Positions 52,310-63,013 are shown, counted from the first letter of the stretch. The stretch is DNA of 64,000 bases from an uncultured Tateyamaria sp. (GCF_947494755.1 NZ_CANLVZ010000017.1:22672-86671); one strand, 5' to 3'. The notes: a model not told the origin generated them from the letters alone. Program-made: numbers and translations.

Positions 52310-53773
52310 ATGACCAAAAATTTGTCGACGAACGCAGCGGTAAAGCACGACCAGGAGGTTGGCCGCCGATCCGCCCTACAATCAAAGACTCAGAGTCAGG
52401 CGGCGGGATCTCAGCCAGGTCCTTCGACCGAGGGTCCCAAACAAGGCCAACCAGCCGTGGCCCAGGTCAAGAATACGGACGCGTACGCCGCCTTGATTGC
52501 CGCGCGACCGGTGAAAGCGGTACCCCCGCAAACCCATGTCGCGTCAGGTGGGGGTGTGCCGGCACCAGCCGCGCCCAAACCAGCCGCAGGCACTCCGCCA
52601 TCACCGCCCGCCAAGCCCGCAGTTGTGCCGGCGGCAGGGGCCCGCGTCGCCCCACCAGCCAAACCCGCGAAACGTCGCAAACGTCATTGGGCTGTGATCT
52701 TTAGTTTTTTCTTTTGTGTGGTCGGGCCGTCGGCGTCCGTTGGCTGGTATCTTTGGGAGCGTGCGGCCGACCAATACGCGTCGACCGTCGGATTTTCGGT
52801 GCGTACCGAAGAGGTCAGTTCCGCGATTGAACTTTTGGGCGGCATCACCGAACTGTCCGGGTCGTCGTCCTCGGACACCGATATTCTGTACGAATTCATT
52901 CAATCGCAGCGTCTGGTTGCGGATATCGACGTCGAAATCGATCTGCGGGGCATGTGGTCCAAGCCCACCCAAGACCCGGTTTTTGCTTACGAAGCCCCTG
53001 GCACGATTGAGGATTTGCAATCGCATTGGCAACGAATGGTGCGGGTTTCCTATGACAGCGGCACCGGATTGATCAACGTGCGGGCGTTGGCGTTCGATCC
53101 TGAGGATGCGCAGGCAATTTCGACCGCGATCTACCAAAAGAGCCAGCAGATGATCAACGCGCTGTCCGATATTGCACGCAGCGATTCGATCGAATTTGCG
53201 AGAGCTGAGCTTGATCGCTCTGTTGAGCAGTTGAAAATCGCTCGGGCCGCAGTGACGGCCTATCGGAACCGCACGCAGATTGTGGATCCGAGCCAGGCGG
53301 TGGGCACGCAGACGGCGCTGATCGGGAATCTGGAGCAACAACTTGCGACGGCCCTGATCGATCTGGATCTGTTGTTGCAAACCACGCGCGAAAAAGACCC
53401 CAGAACGGTTCAGGCGCGTCTTCGTGTGCAGGTCATCGAAGAACGGATTGCCGAAGAACGGCGCAAACTCGGGATCGGAGACGGTGCCGACAATCAGGCC
53501 GCCTTTGCCGATCTGGTTGGTGAGTTTGAGAGCCTGCATGTGGACCGCGAGTTTGCCGAAAACTCCTATACCGGCGCGCTGGCGGCGTTTGAGGCTGCAC
53601 AGGCAGAGGCGCGCCGTCAGAGCAGATATCTCGCCGCACATGTGCTGCCGACCCGCGCCGAGCAGGCAAAATTCCCGCAACGGGATGTTCTGCTGGCCAT
53701 ATTCACCCTGTTCGCATTTCTGATCTGGGGCATCGCGGTGCTGGTGATCTATGCCCTGCGCGACCGGCGCTGA
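52310..53773 (+). CDS. Capsule polysaccharide export inner-membrane protein (KpsE-like PCP)
   Basis: A polysaccharide co-polymerase of 487 residues. A cytoplasmic N-terminal part of about 125 residues is rich in Pro, Ala and Gln (low complexity) and ends in RRKRHW. A transmembrane helix (VIFSFFFCVVGPSASVGWYLW) leads to a periplasmic domain with a long coiled coil (about 300-440) and a second helix at the C-terminus (LLAIFTLFAFLIWGIAVLVIY). KpsE-type proteins link the ABC exporter to the outer-membrane channel. ATG 52310 was chosen because the upstream frame overlaps the divergent permease. The ATPase gene follows after 11 bp. Confidence 0.88.
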   Translation: MTKNLSTNAAVKHDQEVGRRSALQSKTQSQAAGSQPGPSTEGPKQGQPAVAQVKNTDAYAALIAARPVKAVPPQTHVASGGGVPAPAAPKPAAGTPPSPPAKPAVVPAAGARVAPPAKPAKRRKRHWAVIFSFFFCVVGPSASVGWYLWERAADQYASTVGFSVRTEEVSSAIELLGGITELSGSSSSDTDILYEFIQSQRLVADIDVEIDLRGMWSKPTQDPVFAYEAPGTIEDLQSHWQRMVRVSYDSGTGLINVRALAFDPEDAQAISTAIYQKSQQMINALSDIARSDSIEFARAELDRSVEQLKIARAAVTAYRNRTQIVDPSQAVGTQTALIGNLEQQLATALIDLDLLLQTTREKDPRTVQARLRVQVIEERIAEERRKLGIGDGADNQAAFADLVGEFESLHVDREFAENSYTGALAAFEAAQAEARRQSRYLAAHVLPTRAEQAKFPQRDVLLAIFTLFAFLIWGIAVLVIYALRDRR

Positions 53774-53784
53774 ACGGTTGCGAT

Positions 53785-54438
53785 ATGATCCAGTTGGAAA
53801 ACCTGACCAAGACCTTTGTCTTGGAGGGACAGCGCAAAACCGTGGCTGACAACTTGAATGTTGTCTTTCCCACGGGTCGGTCGGTCGCGCTTTTGGGGCG
53901 CAATGGGGCGGGTAAATCCACGCTTCTCAAGATTATTTCGGGCAATATGGACGCGACGTCAGGGCGGGTGCTGTCAACCGGAACCATATCGTGGCCCGTC
54001 GGCTTTGCCGGGGCCTTTCATGGTGATCTGAGCGGTGCGCAAAATACCCGTTTCATCGCGCGGATATACGGCGTTGACACGGATGACATGGTGGATTTCG
54101 TCGCCGATTTTGCGAAGCTGGGTTCGCAATTTCACCTGCCGGTGCGCAGCTATTCCGCGGGTATGCGGGCCCGTTTGGCGTTCGGGATCTCCATGGCTGT
54201 CGCGTTTGATACCTATCTTGTCGACGAAGTGACGGCCGTGGGTGATGCTGATTTTCGTCGCCGGTCAAGCGAGGTTTTCCAGGCCCGCATGGACAAGGCC
54301 AGCGCGATTGTCGTGACCCATTCCATGCCACTGGTGCGCCAGTTGTGTGATGCGGGGGCGGTGTTGGAAAACGGGCAACTCACCTATTATGATGATCTTG
54401 ATCAGGCCATTGAACACCACGAACAAAATCTTGCCTGA
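53785..54438 (+). CDS. Polysaccharide ABC transporter ATPase (KpsT-like)
   Basis: A 217-residue ATPase that powers polysaccharide export. Walker A is GRNGAGKST. The signature loop is YSAGMRARLAFGIS, typical of KpsT/Wzt proteins. Walker B is TYLVDEVTAVGD and the switch His is in VTHSMPLV. There is no C-terminal carbohydrate-binding domain, so it is the KpsT type rather than the long Wzt type. It probably forms the transporter with the permease encoded at 51352. Only 3 bp separate its stop from the convergent sulfotransferase-like gene. Confidence 0.92.
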   Translation: MIQLENLTKTFVLEGQRKTVADNLNVVFPTGRSVALLGRNGAGKSTLLKIISGNMDATSGRVLSTGTISWPVGFAGAFHGDLSGAQNTRFIARIYGVDTDDMVDFVADFAKLGSQFHLPVRSYSAGMRARLAFGISMAVAFDTYLVDEVTAVGDADFRRRSSEVFQARMDKASAIVVTHSMPLVRQLCDAGAVLENGQLTYYDDLDQAIEHHEQNLA

Positions 54439-54441
54439 CCC

Positions 54442-55392
54442 TTAAGCCATTTGCTGATCCAGCACCGTGCCCAGCATCAACATCAGGTCGCGAAATGCGA
54501 TGTTCTGCCGTTCGCCCTCCTCCGGCACGTCGGCGGTGCAACTGTCTGCTCTATATGGGTTTTCCATCCCGAACGCCGCAAAAAGCGCGTGATTGTCCGC
54601 CTCGACAGAGCGTAGGATTTTGTGCCGGTTCTCTGCGCTGAGAAAGTAGGACGGGCGGTCGGCCAAGACTTGATTGGCCAGCCAAAACACCTGCTTTTGT
54701 GCGTGTGGCGACAACCCCGTGGCTTTGCTCAGCCGCATCACTTCGATCACCGGACCCGGCAAGCTTTTGTTGATGGCTGTGCTCTGGGGCAGGGCATCAG
54801 GCTCAAGCCCCAAGACACCCAGCATCTGATCGACGGCGGGCCCTGTTTCGTATTGCAGCAACGTCATCTCGCCCCCGAATGCGTCGCGCCAAGTGCGAAT
54901 GCAGGGCCAGAACGACAGGTCACCATCCAGCGTTTCCGGCTTGTCCACAAAGGATGTGATCAACCGATTGAACCCATTGTTGGGCTGCTTGGCCTTTTGA
55001 TTGTACATCGACACGAACATCGTGTCGGGGCGGCGGACGGTGGCGACGATATGGGTGCTTTCCACATCCAGTCGATCCTTCAGCCGCTGCACGCTATCCG
55101 CGCTGCATGAAAAGAATTCTTCGGAGGAAATGAACACATTTGGCGTTTTCGCAGAGGCGACTGCCGCATTCAGCGCGTCCATTTCGCGGTCAAAGTCCGG
55201 GATGTCTTTTTGCACGGGATCGCGCATACCTTTCAAGGCAAAGGCCAGCCGATGCTGAGAGTGATGGAACCAGTTGCTGCGCGGATATGTGACACCCAAT
55301 GCTGCAAGCGCCGCGCTGTTTTCATCAAAACAGCGCTGTAACGTCGTTGTCCCTGTCTTGTGTGCGCCGATGTGAATAAACAGTTTGGTCAT
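54442..55392 (-). CDS. Sulfotransferase family protein
   Basis: A 316-residue P-loop protein. FIHIGAHKTGTTTLQ is the 5'-phosphosulfate-binding loop, and VRRPDTMFVSMYNQ carries the 3'-phosphate-binding Arg/Ser region of sulfotransferases. Such enzymes use PAPS to sulfate sugars or other acceptors. Its place beside the exporter and dTDP-rhamnose genes suggests sulfation of the surface polysaccharide, which is inference. ATG 55392 gives MTKLFIHIGAHK; the ribosome site is weak. It lies downstream of the RTX gene on the same strand (gap 120 bp). Confidence 0.8.
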   Translation of the reverse strand: MTKLFIHIGAHKTGTTTLQRCFDENSAALAALGVTYPRSNWFHHSQHRLAFALKGMRDPVQKDIPDFDREMDALNAAVASAKTPNVFISSEEFFSCSADSVQRLKDRLDVESTHIVATVRRPDTMFVSMYNQKAKQPNNGFNRLITSFVDKPETLDGDLSFWPCIRTWRDAFGGEMTLLQYETGPAVDQMLGVLGLEPDALPQSTAINKSLPGPVIEVMRLSKATGLSPHAQKQVFWLANQVLADRPSYFLSAENRHKILRSVEADNHALFAAFGMENPYRADSCTADVPEEGERQNIAFRDLMLMLGTVLDQQMA

Positions 55393-55512
55393 AATGGCTT
55401 GGGCCGCTTCCTGAAAACCGTGCGCAGTCTCAGGTCGATGCGACGCTGCGCCCGAAAGCGCGCGTGAACCGGCCCGATGCTGCAACACAAAGATTGCTCT
55501 GTCTCTCGTCTA

Positions 55513-58500
55513 TCAGAAAAAATCAAAGCCAATGTTAATGCCGTCCAAACTTGTGAGCCCTTCGAGGGTCAAACCGTTGAAACCTCCAAAATTGATGAAG
55601 AGATCACCGTTGCTGGTGCTGCTCATCCCTTCGAGTTCGGCATTTGACGGTGCACTGCCGCCAAACAGGTCAAGGTCAAGCATCAACTGATCGTTCTGCG
55701 TGTCAAAGTCGAGGATGACGTCCTGCCCTTCGGCGAAGATGAAAGTATCGGCACCGCCGCCTCCCAACAGACGGTCACCGCCGCCGCCGCCGTTCAGCGT
55801 GTCATTGCCAAAACCGCCAAACAGCTCATCCGCCCATGTCCCGCCGTCAAGGTGGTCATTGCCGCCACCGCCATAAAGCTGGTCTTGCCCCTCGCCGCCG
55901 AACAGAACGTCATGGTCGTCGCCGCCATTCAGACCATCATCGCCCTGGCCGCCATAGATCGTGTCATTACCGCCGTCACCGAACAGCAGGTCGGACCAGC
56001 CGTCGCCCATCAAAACGTCATGGCCAGTGCCGCCTTCGAGACGGTCACGCTCTTCACCGCCTTGCAGCAGGTCCGCGCCCGCGCCGCCAAAGAGGCGGTC
56101 CGCCCCGTCTTCTCCGATCAGCGTGTCGTTGCCGTTGCCGCCCTCAAGGACGTCGTTACTTTGGCCGCCGTTCAGCACGTCGTTGCCGTCATCGCCCCAC
56201 AACTGATCCGCCCATGTGCCACCGTGCAGCTCATCGTCGCCCCCGCCGCCATACATCCGGTCGCGGCCGTCATCGCCATACATGGTGTCGTTGCCCAGGC
56301 CGCCCCAAAGCTGGTCGTCGCCGGTGCCTGCATCGATCAGATCGTCGCCATCTTCGCCATAGAGGAAATCGGACCACGACCCGGACATCAATGTGTCCTG
56401 ACCTATGCCGCCATACAAAAAGTCCTGCCCGTCGTCGTCGACCAAAAGATCATTGCCTGCTTCGCCATGGAGATGGTCATTGCCGTGCTCGCCGTTGAGG
56501 GTGTCGTTGTCATTGCCCCCGTAGATTTCGTCATCGCCTTGGCCGCCGTTCAACAGGTCGGTGCCCTCGCCGCCTGACAACGTGTCAGCCCAGAAATCAC
56601 CGTTGATCGTGTCGTTACCGCTTTCGCCCGAAATGGCGTCGCGGCCCTCACCGCCGTGCAGCAGATCATTGCCTTCGCCGCCAAAGATGATGTCTTCGCC
56701 TTCGCCGCCATAGACCGTGTCTTCGCCTTCGCCCGCTTCGACAGTATCGGCCCATGTCCCGGCCCAGATTTCGTCGTTCCCCAAGCCGCCGATCAGGCTG
56801 TCGCGCCCTTCATCGCCATAGATCAGGTCGTCGCCCGCGCCACCGTCAATGGTGTCAAAACCACCAAGCGCGTCAATGGTGTCGTTGCCCGCGTCGCCGA
56901 TCAGGCTGTCCGTGCCGGGGGTACCGACAAGGTTCAGCGGCTCTGGCCCGCTTCCGAATTGCAGCAGGCCGTCGGTGCGCAGGGACTGGTCCGTGAATGT
57001 CGCGCCATCTGCGGTGAACAGTTCCAGAATATCGCCACCGATATTCAGCAGGGCACCGCTTGCGGTTGGGTTCACAATGATATCGTCGGCGCTGGTGACG
57101 TTGTAGTTGCGGACGTCCAGCACATCACTCGCCACGGTAAAATCGGCGATGATGTCCCAGGCACCGTCATTTGTCAGAATGTAGGTGTTAGCGTTCACGC
57201 CACCGCTGAGGGTGTCACTGCCCGCGCCGTCGATCAGGGTGTCATCGCCGCTGCCGCCTTCGATGCTGTCGTCGCCCGCGCCACCGTCAATCAGATCGCT
57301 GCCGCCAAGCCCCAACAGAATGTCGTCGCCCAGATTGCCGCTGATCACGTCATCGCTGCCGCCGCCATCGACAGTGTCGTTGCCCGCACCTGCGTCAATC
57401 GTGTCACTGCCGTTGCCGCCTTCGATGATGTCGTCGCCGTCGTTGCCCATCAGAGTGTCATGGCCACCCGCACCACGGATGAAGTCATCGTCATTGCTGC
57501 CGATCAATTCGTCGCCGCTGCTGGTGCCAAGTATTTCGGGCGGGCGAGTCTGGATCCAGAAACGACTGAGCTCCAGGCCGGACAGATCGCGAAAGGCGCT
57601 TTCGGAAATCGACTGTCCATTGTGGCTTTGGATCACGATGTCTTCGTCGCGATAGTTGACGTTGATACCGATGCTGGTGGAGGTGAGCGCCAGCTGGTCC
57701 ATCGACCGCAAGAAGCCGAAGGCAGACAAGTCGATCTCGTCCTCATTGATGTTGAAGTCGTCGATATAGTCGATCTCGCCATCTGCGCTGAGCACAAAGG
57801 TGTCGCGGCCTGCGCCACCGGTCATGCGGTCAACACCTGTGCCATCCATCACGATGTCATCGCCGCCCGCACCGCTGAGGGTGTCATTGCCTTCTCCACC
57901 GTTCAGAATGTCGGCATTGGCGGTGCCTGTCAGGGATTGATTGCCTGCACCCGCGCTTTGGGTTGTGCCAATTGTGCCCGGATCAACTGTAAAGCGTGTG
58001 ACGCCGGCCTCCGTGGCGCTGGCCACCAGCACTTCGATCTCACCACCGGTGTAAGTCGCTGTAATCGCGCTGACATTCTCAAGTGTGCTGATCAGGCTGT
58101 CAGCCACCGTGTGTTCGTGCAGCAAGCGCCCGTCGGGCAATAGACGCAGCAGGCTGATCCCGTCGTCGGCACCGCCCACAATGACAAAGACCTGATCGCC
58201 AACCGTCACCGTTTCCATTGCGGTGATGCCTTCAAAGCGGGTGTCCCGGTCGTCGACGACATGGTCGGTCACGCTTAAAAAGCCGCTGGCGGAGACGTGG
58301 ATCACCGTCAAGGAATTGCTGCCGGACGCGCCGAGGATGGCAAAACTGTCGCCCGCCACGCTCACCGTTTCCATGACGGATGGGTCAGCAATCGGAAGAT
58401 AACCGCTGGCCGCATCGATCTGATCCGCATCGCCCAGGTTGCCGCTGCTGCGCACTTCGAAGGAGGAAAGGCTGTTGGTGCCCCGCTCTGCGGCGAGCAG

Positions 58501-59049
58501 ATAGGTGTTGCCGCTGACAGTGACTTGCCCGAATGCGGTGGTGTCGGTGCCAATGACGTCTTCGCCAAACGGGCGGGTGGTGCGCGCACTGAAGTCGCCC
58601 GAGGCCGTGACGTCCCATATGGTCAGACCAGGCGACTCGGGATCGGCCGCATAATAGACCGGTGTGCCGTCAACGTCGATCACCTCAAGGCTGGACAAGG
58701 TAACAGGCGCAGACGCGGCCGCTGTGGTCTGGGCACCCAACTGGCCTGCTGCGTCGATGGCAAACCCGGACAGGCCGCTGTCGACCTGACCAAAATAGCC
58801 CATCACCGCTTCACCGTCGATATCCATGGCCATCAACCGGGGGCTCTCACCCGCTGCGCTGGCACCGATCCACGCCTGATCAACCGTTGTCAGGAACATG
58901 CCGAATTCAAGCACGCTGACCCCGCCACCCTGCGTGACGACATATACACGTGGCACGCCACCGACCCAATGCACCAACATATCTGTAATGTTGGACACGT
59001 ACTCGTTCGGTCCAAAAGTACTGGTTAAGATATACTGTAGATGTGCCAC
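55513..59049 (-). CDS. Large RTX calcium-binding protein with N-terminal beta-propeller
   Basis: A predicted secreted protein of 1178 residues. Residues 43-359 contain seven copies of a (G/S)(L/V/I)(S/T)...V...G.L motif spaced 49-53 residues, suggesting a seven-bladed propeller. Three RTX blocks of GGxGxDxUx nonapeptides follow (about 375-417, 508-625 and 710-1105). They bind Ca2+ outside the cell. The C-terminal tail (NIGFDFF) fits a type I secretion signal: hydrophobic and acidic at the end, with no N-terminal signal peptide. It starts with GTG 59049 (AAGGG 8 bp upstream). No type I ABC/MFP/TolC genes are nearby, so the exporter must be elsewhere. The function may be adhesion or matrix building. 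Confidence 0.9.
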   Translation of the reverse strand: MAHLQYILTSTFGPNEYVSNITDMLVHWVGGVPRVYVVTQGGGVSVLEFGMFLTTVDQAWIGASAAGESPRLMAMDIDGEAVMGYFGQVDSGLSGFAIDAAGQLGAQTTAAASAPVTLSSLEVIDVDGTPVYYAADPESPGLTIWDVTASGDFSARTTRPFGEDVIGTDTTAFGQVTVSGNTYLLAAERGTNSLSSFEVRSSGNLGDADQIDAASGYLPIADPSVMETVSVAGDSFAILGASGSNSLTVIHVSASGFLSVTDHVVDDRDTRFEGITAMETVTVGDQVFVIVGGADDGISLLRLLPDGRLLHEHTVADSLISTLENVSAITATYTGGEIEVLVASATEAGVTRFTVDPGTIGTTQSAGAGNQSLTGTANADILNGGEGNDTLSGAGGDDIVMDGTGVDRMTGGAGRDTFVLSADGEIDYIDDFNINEDEIDLSAFGFLRSMDQLALTSTSIGINVNYRDEDIVIQSHNGQSISESAFRDLSGLELSRFWIQTRPPEILGTSSGDELIGSNDDDFIRGAGGHDTLMGNDGDDIIEGGNGSDTIDAGAGNDTVDGGGSDDVISGNLGDDILLGLGGSDLIDGGAGDDSIEGGSGDDTLIDGAGSDTLSGGVNANTYILTNDGAWDIIADFTVASDVLDVRNYNVTSADDIIVNPTASGALLNIGGDILELFTADGATFTDQSLRTDGLLQFGSGPEPLNLVGTPGTDSLIGDAGNDTIDALGGFDTIDGGAGDDLIYGDEGRDSLIGGLGNDEIWAGTWADTVEAGEGEDTVYGGEGEDIIFGGEGNDLLHGGEGRDAISGESGNDTINGDFWADTLSGGEGTDLLNGGQGDDEIYGGNDNDTLNGEHGNDHLHGEAGNDLLVDDDGQDFLYGGIGQDTLMSGSWSDFLYGEDGDDLIDAGTGDDQLWGGLGNDTMYGDDGRDRMYGGGGDDELHGGTWADQLWGDDGNDVLNGGQSNDVLEGGNGNDTLIGEDGADRLFGGAGADLLQGGEERDRLEGGTGHDVLMGDGWSDLLFGDGGNDTIYGGQGDDGLNGGDDHDVLFGGEGQDQLYGGGGNDHLDGGTWADELFGGFGNDTLNGGGGGDRLLGGGGADTFIFAEGQDVILDFDTQNDQLMLDLDLFGGSAPSNAELEGMSSTSNGDLFINFGGFNGLTLEGLTSLDGINIGFDFF
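55813..56757 (-). repeat. RTX array with periodic Trp-containing nonapeptides
   Basis: Within residues 765-1079 of the RTX protein, six nonapeptides have Trp at position 2 followed by A/S-D (TWAD, FWAD, SWSD, TWAD, GWSD, TWAD). They occur at nonapeptide indices 0, 6, 14, 20, 28 and 34. The gaps therefore alternate 6, 8, 6, 8, 6, giving a 14-nonapeptide (126-residue, 378-bp) super-repeat. Confidence 0.8.
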
Positions 59050-59368
59050 GTGAATTGCCCTTTTCCCAAATCTCGGTTCAGTGACCGATATGGAAGGGCC
59101 AATAGGTACGGGCGTGGAGGAGCGGTGACGAGAATGCGGCGCTTGGTCTGACTTCGTTTAAAATTCCTTTCGTGATGAAAAGGAGGCGTTAACCAAAGCG
59201 GACTTTTGATTGGCGTATTGCTCGGAAATATCCGTGTACAGATATGATTTATAACAGAAATATAAGTGTTAACAAATTCCCAAGACCTTAACAAAAGATG
59301 AATGCCAAGGGCGGGTGTTTATGGTCTGCAGGCTTGGGCCGCGCAGCCCGTGCGCATCCGTGCCTTAA
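59050..59368. other. Intergenic region upstream of the RTX gene
   Basis: A 319-bp region that is AT-rich between 59150 and 59300. It holds the RTX gene promoter and the 3' end of the rfb operon. GTTAAC-type words recur (59189, 59268, and TTAAC at 59288). No terminator hairpin with a T-run or small gene was recognised. Confidence 0.5.
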
Positions 59369-60258
<890 letters not shown>

Positions 60259-60262
<4 letters not shown>

Positions 60263-61116
60263 GTCCCGAGGTCCTTCAAAATATGTGTGAGGCTTTGGCG
60301 CCAGTCTGGTCGCGCGATCCCGAACGTCTGTTTCAGCGTACTGCAGTCCATCCGCGAATTGAGCGGACGCGTGGCTGGGGTCGGATAGGCAGAGGAAGGG
60401 ATATCGCCGACTGTACAGGACAGGCCCGCCGCATCAAAGATCGCGCGCGCGAAGTCGGCCCAACTGGTGTCGGGGTACCCTGCGAAGTGATAGATGCCTG
60501 TGTTGCCTGCATCCGCCCTCAGTGTCTGGGCGACCTCTATGCAGGCGGCTGCGATATCGCGCGCAGGCGTCGGCCCCCCAACCTGATCCGCCACGATTGA
60601 CAGCGCGTCACGCTCGGCCCCAAGCCGCAGCATCGTTTTGACAAAGTTGGTCCCATGCGCGGACACGACCCAGGAGGTACGCAAGATCGCGTATCGCCCC
60701 CCGGCCTTGATCACACCCTCTTCACCGTCCCGCTTGGTGCGCCCATAGGCCCCTTGCGGCTCTGTCGGGTCGTCTGGCTGCCAGGGGCGCGATCCTGCGC
60801 CGGAAAAGACATAGTCGGTGGACAGGGTAACAAACGGGATATCCAGCGCAGCGCAGGCTTGGGCCATGGCGGCCGGAGCCTTGGCGTTGACCAGATGCGC
60901 GGTGGCTTCGTCTTCTTCGGCCTGATCGACGGCTGTATAGGCGGCGGCGTTGACAACAGCATCGGGCGCATGATCGGCAATGGCGCGTGCGCAAGCTGTC
61001 GGGTCACAAAGGTCCGCACGGTTTCGATCCAGCGCGGTGATCTGTACCCCATTCCCGCCGAGGGCGCGCAATTCCGTGGCCACCTGACCGCTATGTCCGA
61101 AAACGAGGATGTGCAT
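60259..61116 (-). CDS. rfbD: dTDP-4-dehydrorhamnose reductase
   Basis: RfbD carries out the final NADPH-dependent reduction giving dTDP-L-rhamnose. The 285-residue SDR protein has a short glycine-rich start ([16 protein letters not shown]), the active-site Tyr-Lys pair in YGRTKRDGE, and [13 protein letters not shown] 61116 is preferred because AGGA lies about 6 bp before it. An in-frame ATG at 61122 would add two residues. It follows rfbB by 7 bp. Confidence 0.94.
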
Positions 61117-61123
61117 GGCCATC

Positions 61124-62164
61124 CTATCCCGCACCCAATCGCTGTCCAACCCCGTCCCGCGATTGCAAGGCGCGCCACCAATCCTCATTGGCAAGGTACC
61201 AGTCTACCGTCAACGCAAGCCCCTCTTCGACAGTGACAGAGGGATGCCATCCCAGCTCATCCCGAATGCGGGTTGCATCAATCGCATAGCGCGCATCGTG
61301 GCCCGGACGGTCTGCAACAAAGGTGATCTGATCCGCATAGGACCCGCTCGCCTTGGGGCGTTTGTCATCCAGAATGGCGCAAAGCGCCTGCACCAGCTCC
61401 AGATTGGTCCGTTCGTTGTCACCCCCGATATTGTAGGACCGCCCGATCACGCCCTTGGCGAGGACAGTCAGCAGCGCGTCGGCGTGATCCTCGACGTAAA
61501 GCCAGTCGCGCACGTTCGATCCGTCCCCGTAGATCGGCAGGGGCTTGCCCGCCAATGCGTTCAGGATGATCACCGGTACCAGTTTTTCGGGAAAGTGAAA
61601 GGGGCCGTAATTGTTCGAACAATTGGTCAAGACGATGGGCAGGCCATAGGTCTCGCCCCACGCGCGTACCAGATGGTCCGAGGCGGCTTTGGACGCGGAA
61701 TAGGGGCTGCGCGGGTCATAACCCGTGGTTTCGGTGAACTGGCCGGTGGGGCCAAGGCTGCCATAGACCTCATCGGTCGAGATATGGTGAAACCTAAACG
61801 CATTGAACCGGTCACGGCCCTGCCAATACCGCCGCGCCGCTTCCAGCAGGGTGTAGGTGCCGGTAACGTTGGTTTGCACAAAGGCACCGGGTCCATCGAT
61901 AGATCGGTCCACATGGCTTTCGGCGGCAAGATGCATGACTGCATCGGGGCGGTGCGTGTCAAACACCCCCACCATCGCGTCCCAATCACAGATATCGGCA
62001 TGTTCGAACGCGTAGGCGGGGTTCTCGGCGACGCTGGCCACATTGTCCAGACACGCAGCATAGGTCAGCGCATCGACGTTCACGACGCTGTGGCCGCGGG
62101 CCACTGCCAGCCGCACAACGGCTGATCCGATGAAACCTGCCCCACCGGTCACCAGCACTTTCAT
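61124..62164 (-). CDS. rfbB: dTDP-glucose 4,6-dehydratase
   Basis: RfbB converts dTDP-glucose to the 4-keto-6-deoxy sugar. The 346-residue SDR protein has [20 protein letters not shown] (NAD loop), the catalytic [12 protein letters not shown] segment, and the active-site [30 protein letters not shown] is typical of the family. Its start overlaps the rfbC stop by 4 bp (62161-62164). Confidence 0.96.
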   Translation of the reverse strand: MKVLVTGGAGFIGSAVVRLAVARGHSVVNVDALTYAACLDNVASVAENPAYAFEHADICDWDAMVGVFDTHRPDAVMHLAAESHVDRSIDGPGAFVQTNVTGTYTLLEAARRYWQGRDRFNAFRFHHISTDEVYGSLGPTGQFTETTGYDPRSPYSASKAASDHLVRAWGETYGLPIVLTNCSNNYGPFHFPEKLVPVIILNALAGKPLPIYGDGSNVRDWLYVEDHADALLTVLAKGVIGRSYNIGGDNERTNLELVQALCAILDDKRPKASGSYADQITFVADRPGHDARYAIDATRIRDELGWHPSVTVEEGLALTVDWYLANEDWWRALQSRDGVGQRLGAG

Positions 62165-62745
62165 GTCCGGGCACCTGCTGGCAGCGCGGCATCATAGATG
62201 AATGGGGTGTCCAAAGTGTCAAACAGCGGGGCCGCTGCATCCTTTTCCGACAAGATGGGCTCACCGTCCAACGCCCAGTCAATAGCGAGGTGAGGGTCAT
62301 CCCAACGGATCGCCCCTTCGGTTTGGGGCGCATAGACGTCTGAACACTTATAGATGACTTCCGTATTCGGGCTGCGTGTCACGAACCCATGCGCAAATCC
62401 GGCGGGCACCAGCAATTGCCGTCCGTTCTCGAAGCTCAACTCGATGCCAAACCACTGACCATAGGTGGGGGAGTCGGCGCGGATATCGACGGCCACGTCG
62501 AGCAACACGCCTTTCCCACAGCGCACCAGTTTGTCCTGCGCATGCGGCGGGGCCTGAAAGTGCAATCCGCGCAAGGTGCCGGTGGCCGCCGAGAGCGAAT
62601 GATTGTCCTGTACGAAAACCGTATCAATCCCGTGCTTGGCCAGATTTTGCGCGCTGTAGCTTTCGGAAAAGAACCCGCGCGCATCGCCAAATCGGGCTGG
62701 CGTGATCACCATAAGGTCGGCCAGAGGTGTCGTTTCGATCTGCAT
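62161..62745 (-). CDS. rfbC: dTDP-4-dehydrorhamnose 3,5-epimerase
   Basis: RfbC epimerises C3 and C5 of the 4-keto-6-deoxy sugar. The 194-residue cupin protein shows [19 protein letters not shown], the catalytic His in [28 protein letters not shown] and [16 protein letters not shown] 62745 has AGAGGG upstream; an in-frame ATG at 62775 would add ten residues. It is the first gene of the rfb operon. Confidence 0.95.
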   Translation of the reverse strand: MQIETTPLADLMVITPARFGDARGFFSESYSAQNLAKHGIDTVFVQDNHSLSAATGTLRGLHFQAPPHAQDKLVRCGKGVLLDVAVDIRADSPTYGQWFGIELSFENGRQLLVPAGFAHGFVTRSPNTEVIYKCSDVYAPQTEGAIRWDDPHLAIDWALDGEPILSEKDAAAPLFDTLDTPFIYDAALPAGART

Positions 62746-63013
62746 CACTCTGTCCCTCTTCAAAGCCTTGGGCACTGCTTAGCAACTGCGCCAATCCCTG
62801 TCTATTCAACGTGAGGTATAGTCGGCGCGTCGGTGAGTACCAGCTTGGGATATCAGGCGAATTTTTGCTTGGCCTGTCAGGGTGATGAAAAAACGCGCAC
62901 ATTAAGGGCCGCTTAAGGGCGGGCCGCTATGCAGGGCCGGTGTCGGGCGTTTGCCGTGTTGGAAGTTGGGCCGGTCTGTATGGCGTGTTATCGTGTTCTT
63001 GAGGTCTAGCGCT

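Noticed and set aside
55852..56577. 241-codon plus-strand frame within the RTX array
   Set aside because: Same cause: the antisense of GGxGxD repeats is naturally free of stops.
56656..58143. 495-codon open frame on the plus strand across the RTX gene
   Set aside because: It mirrors the Gly/Asp-rich RTX codons in antisense, giving a Val/Ala-rich protein with no domain. The minus strand has clear RTX and propeller motifs.
59150..59300. Recurring TTAAC words upstream of the RTX gene as possible CtrA sites
   Set aside because: None shows the TTAA-N7-TTAA spacing; AT-rich promoter sequence explains them.
62902..62920. Direct repeat TTAAGGGC, 11 bp apart, before the rhamnosyltransferase gene
   Set aside because: Too short, and linked to no known regulator; may be chance.
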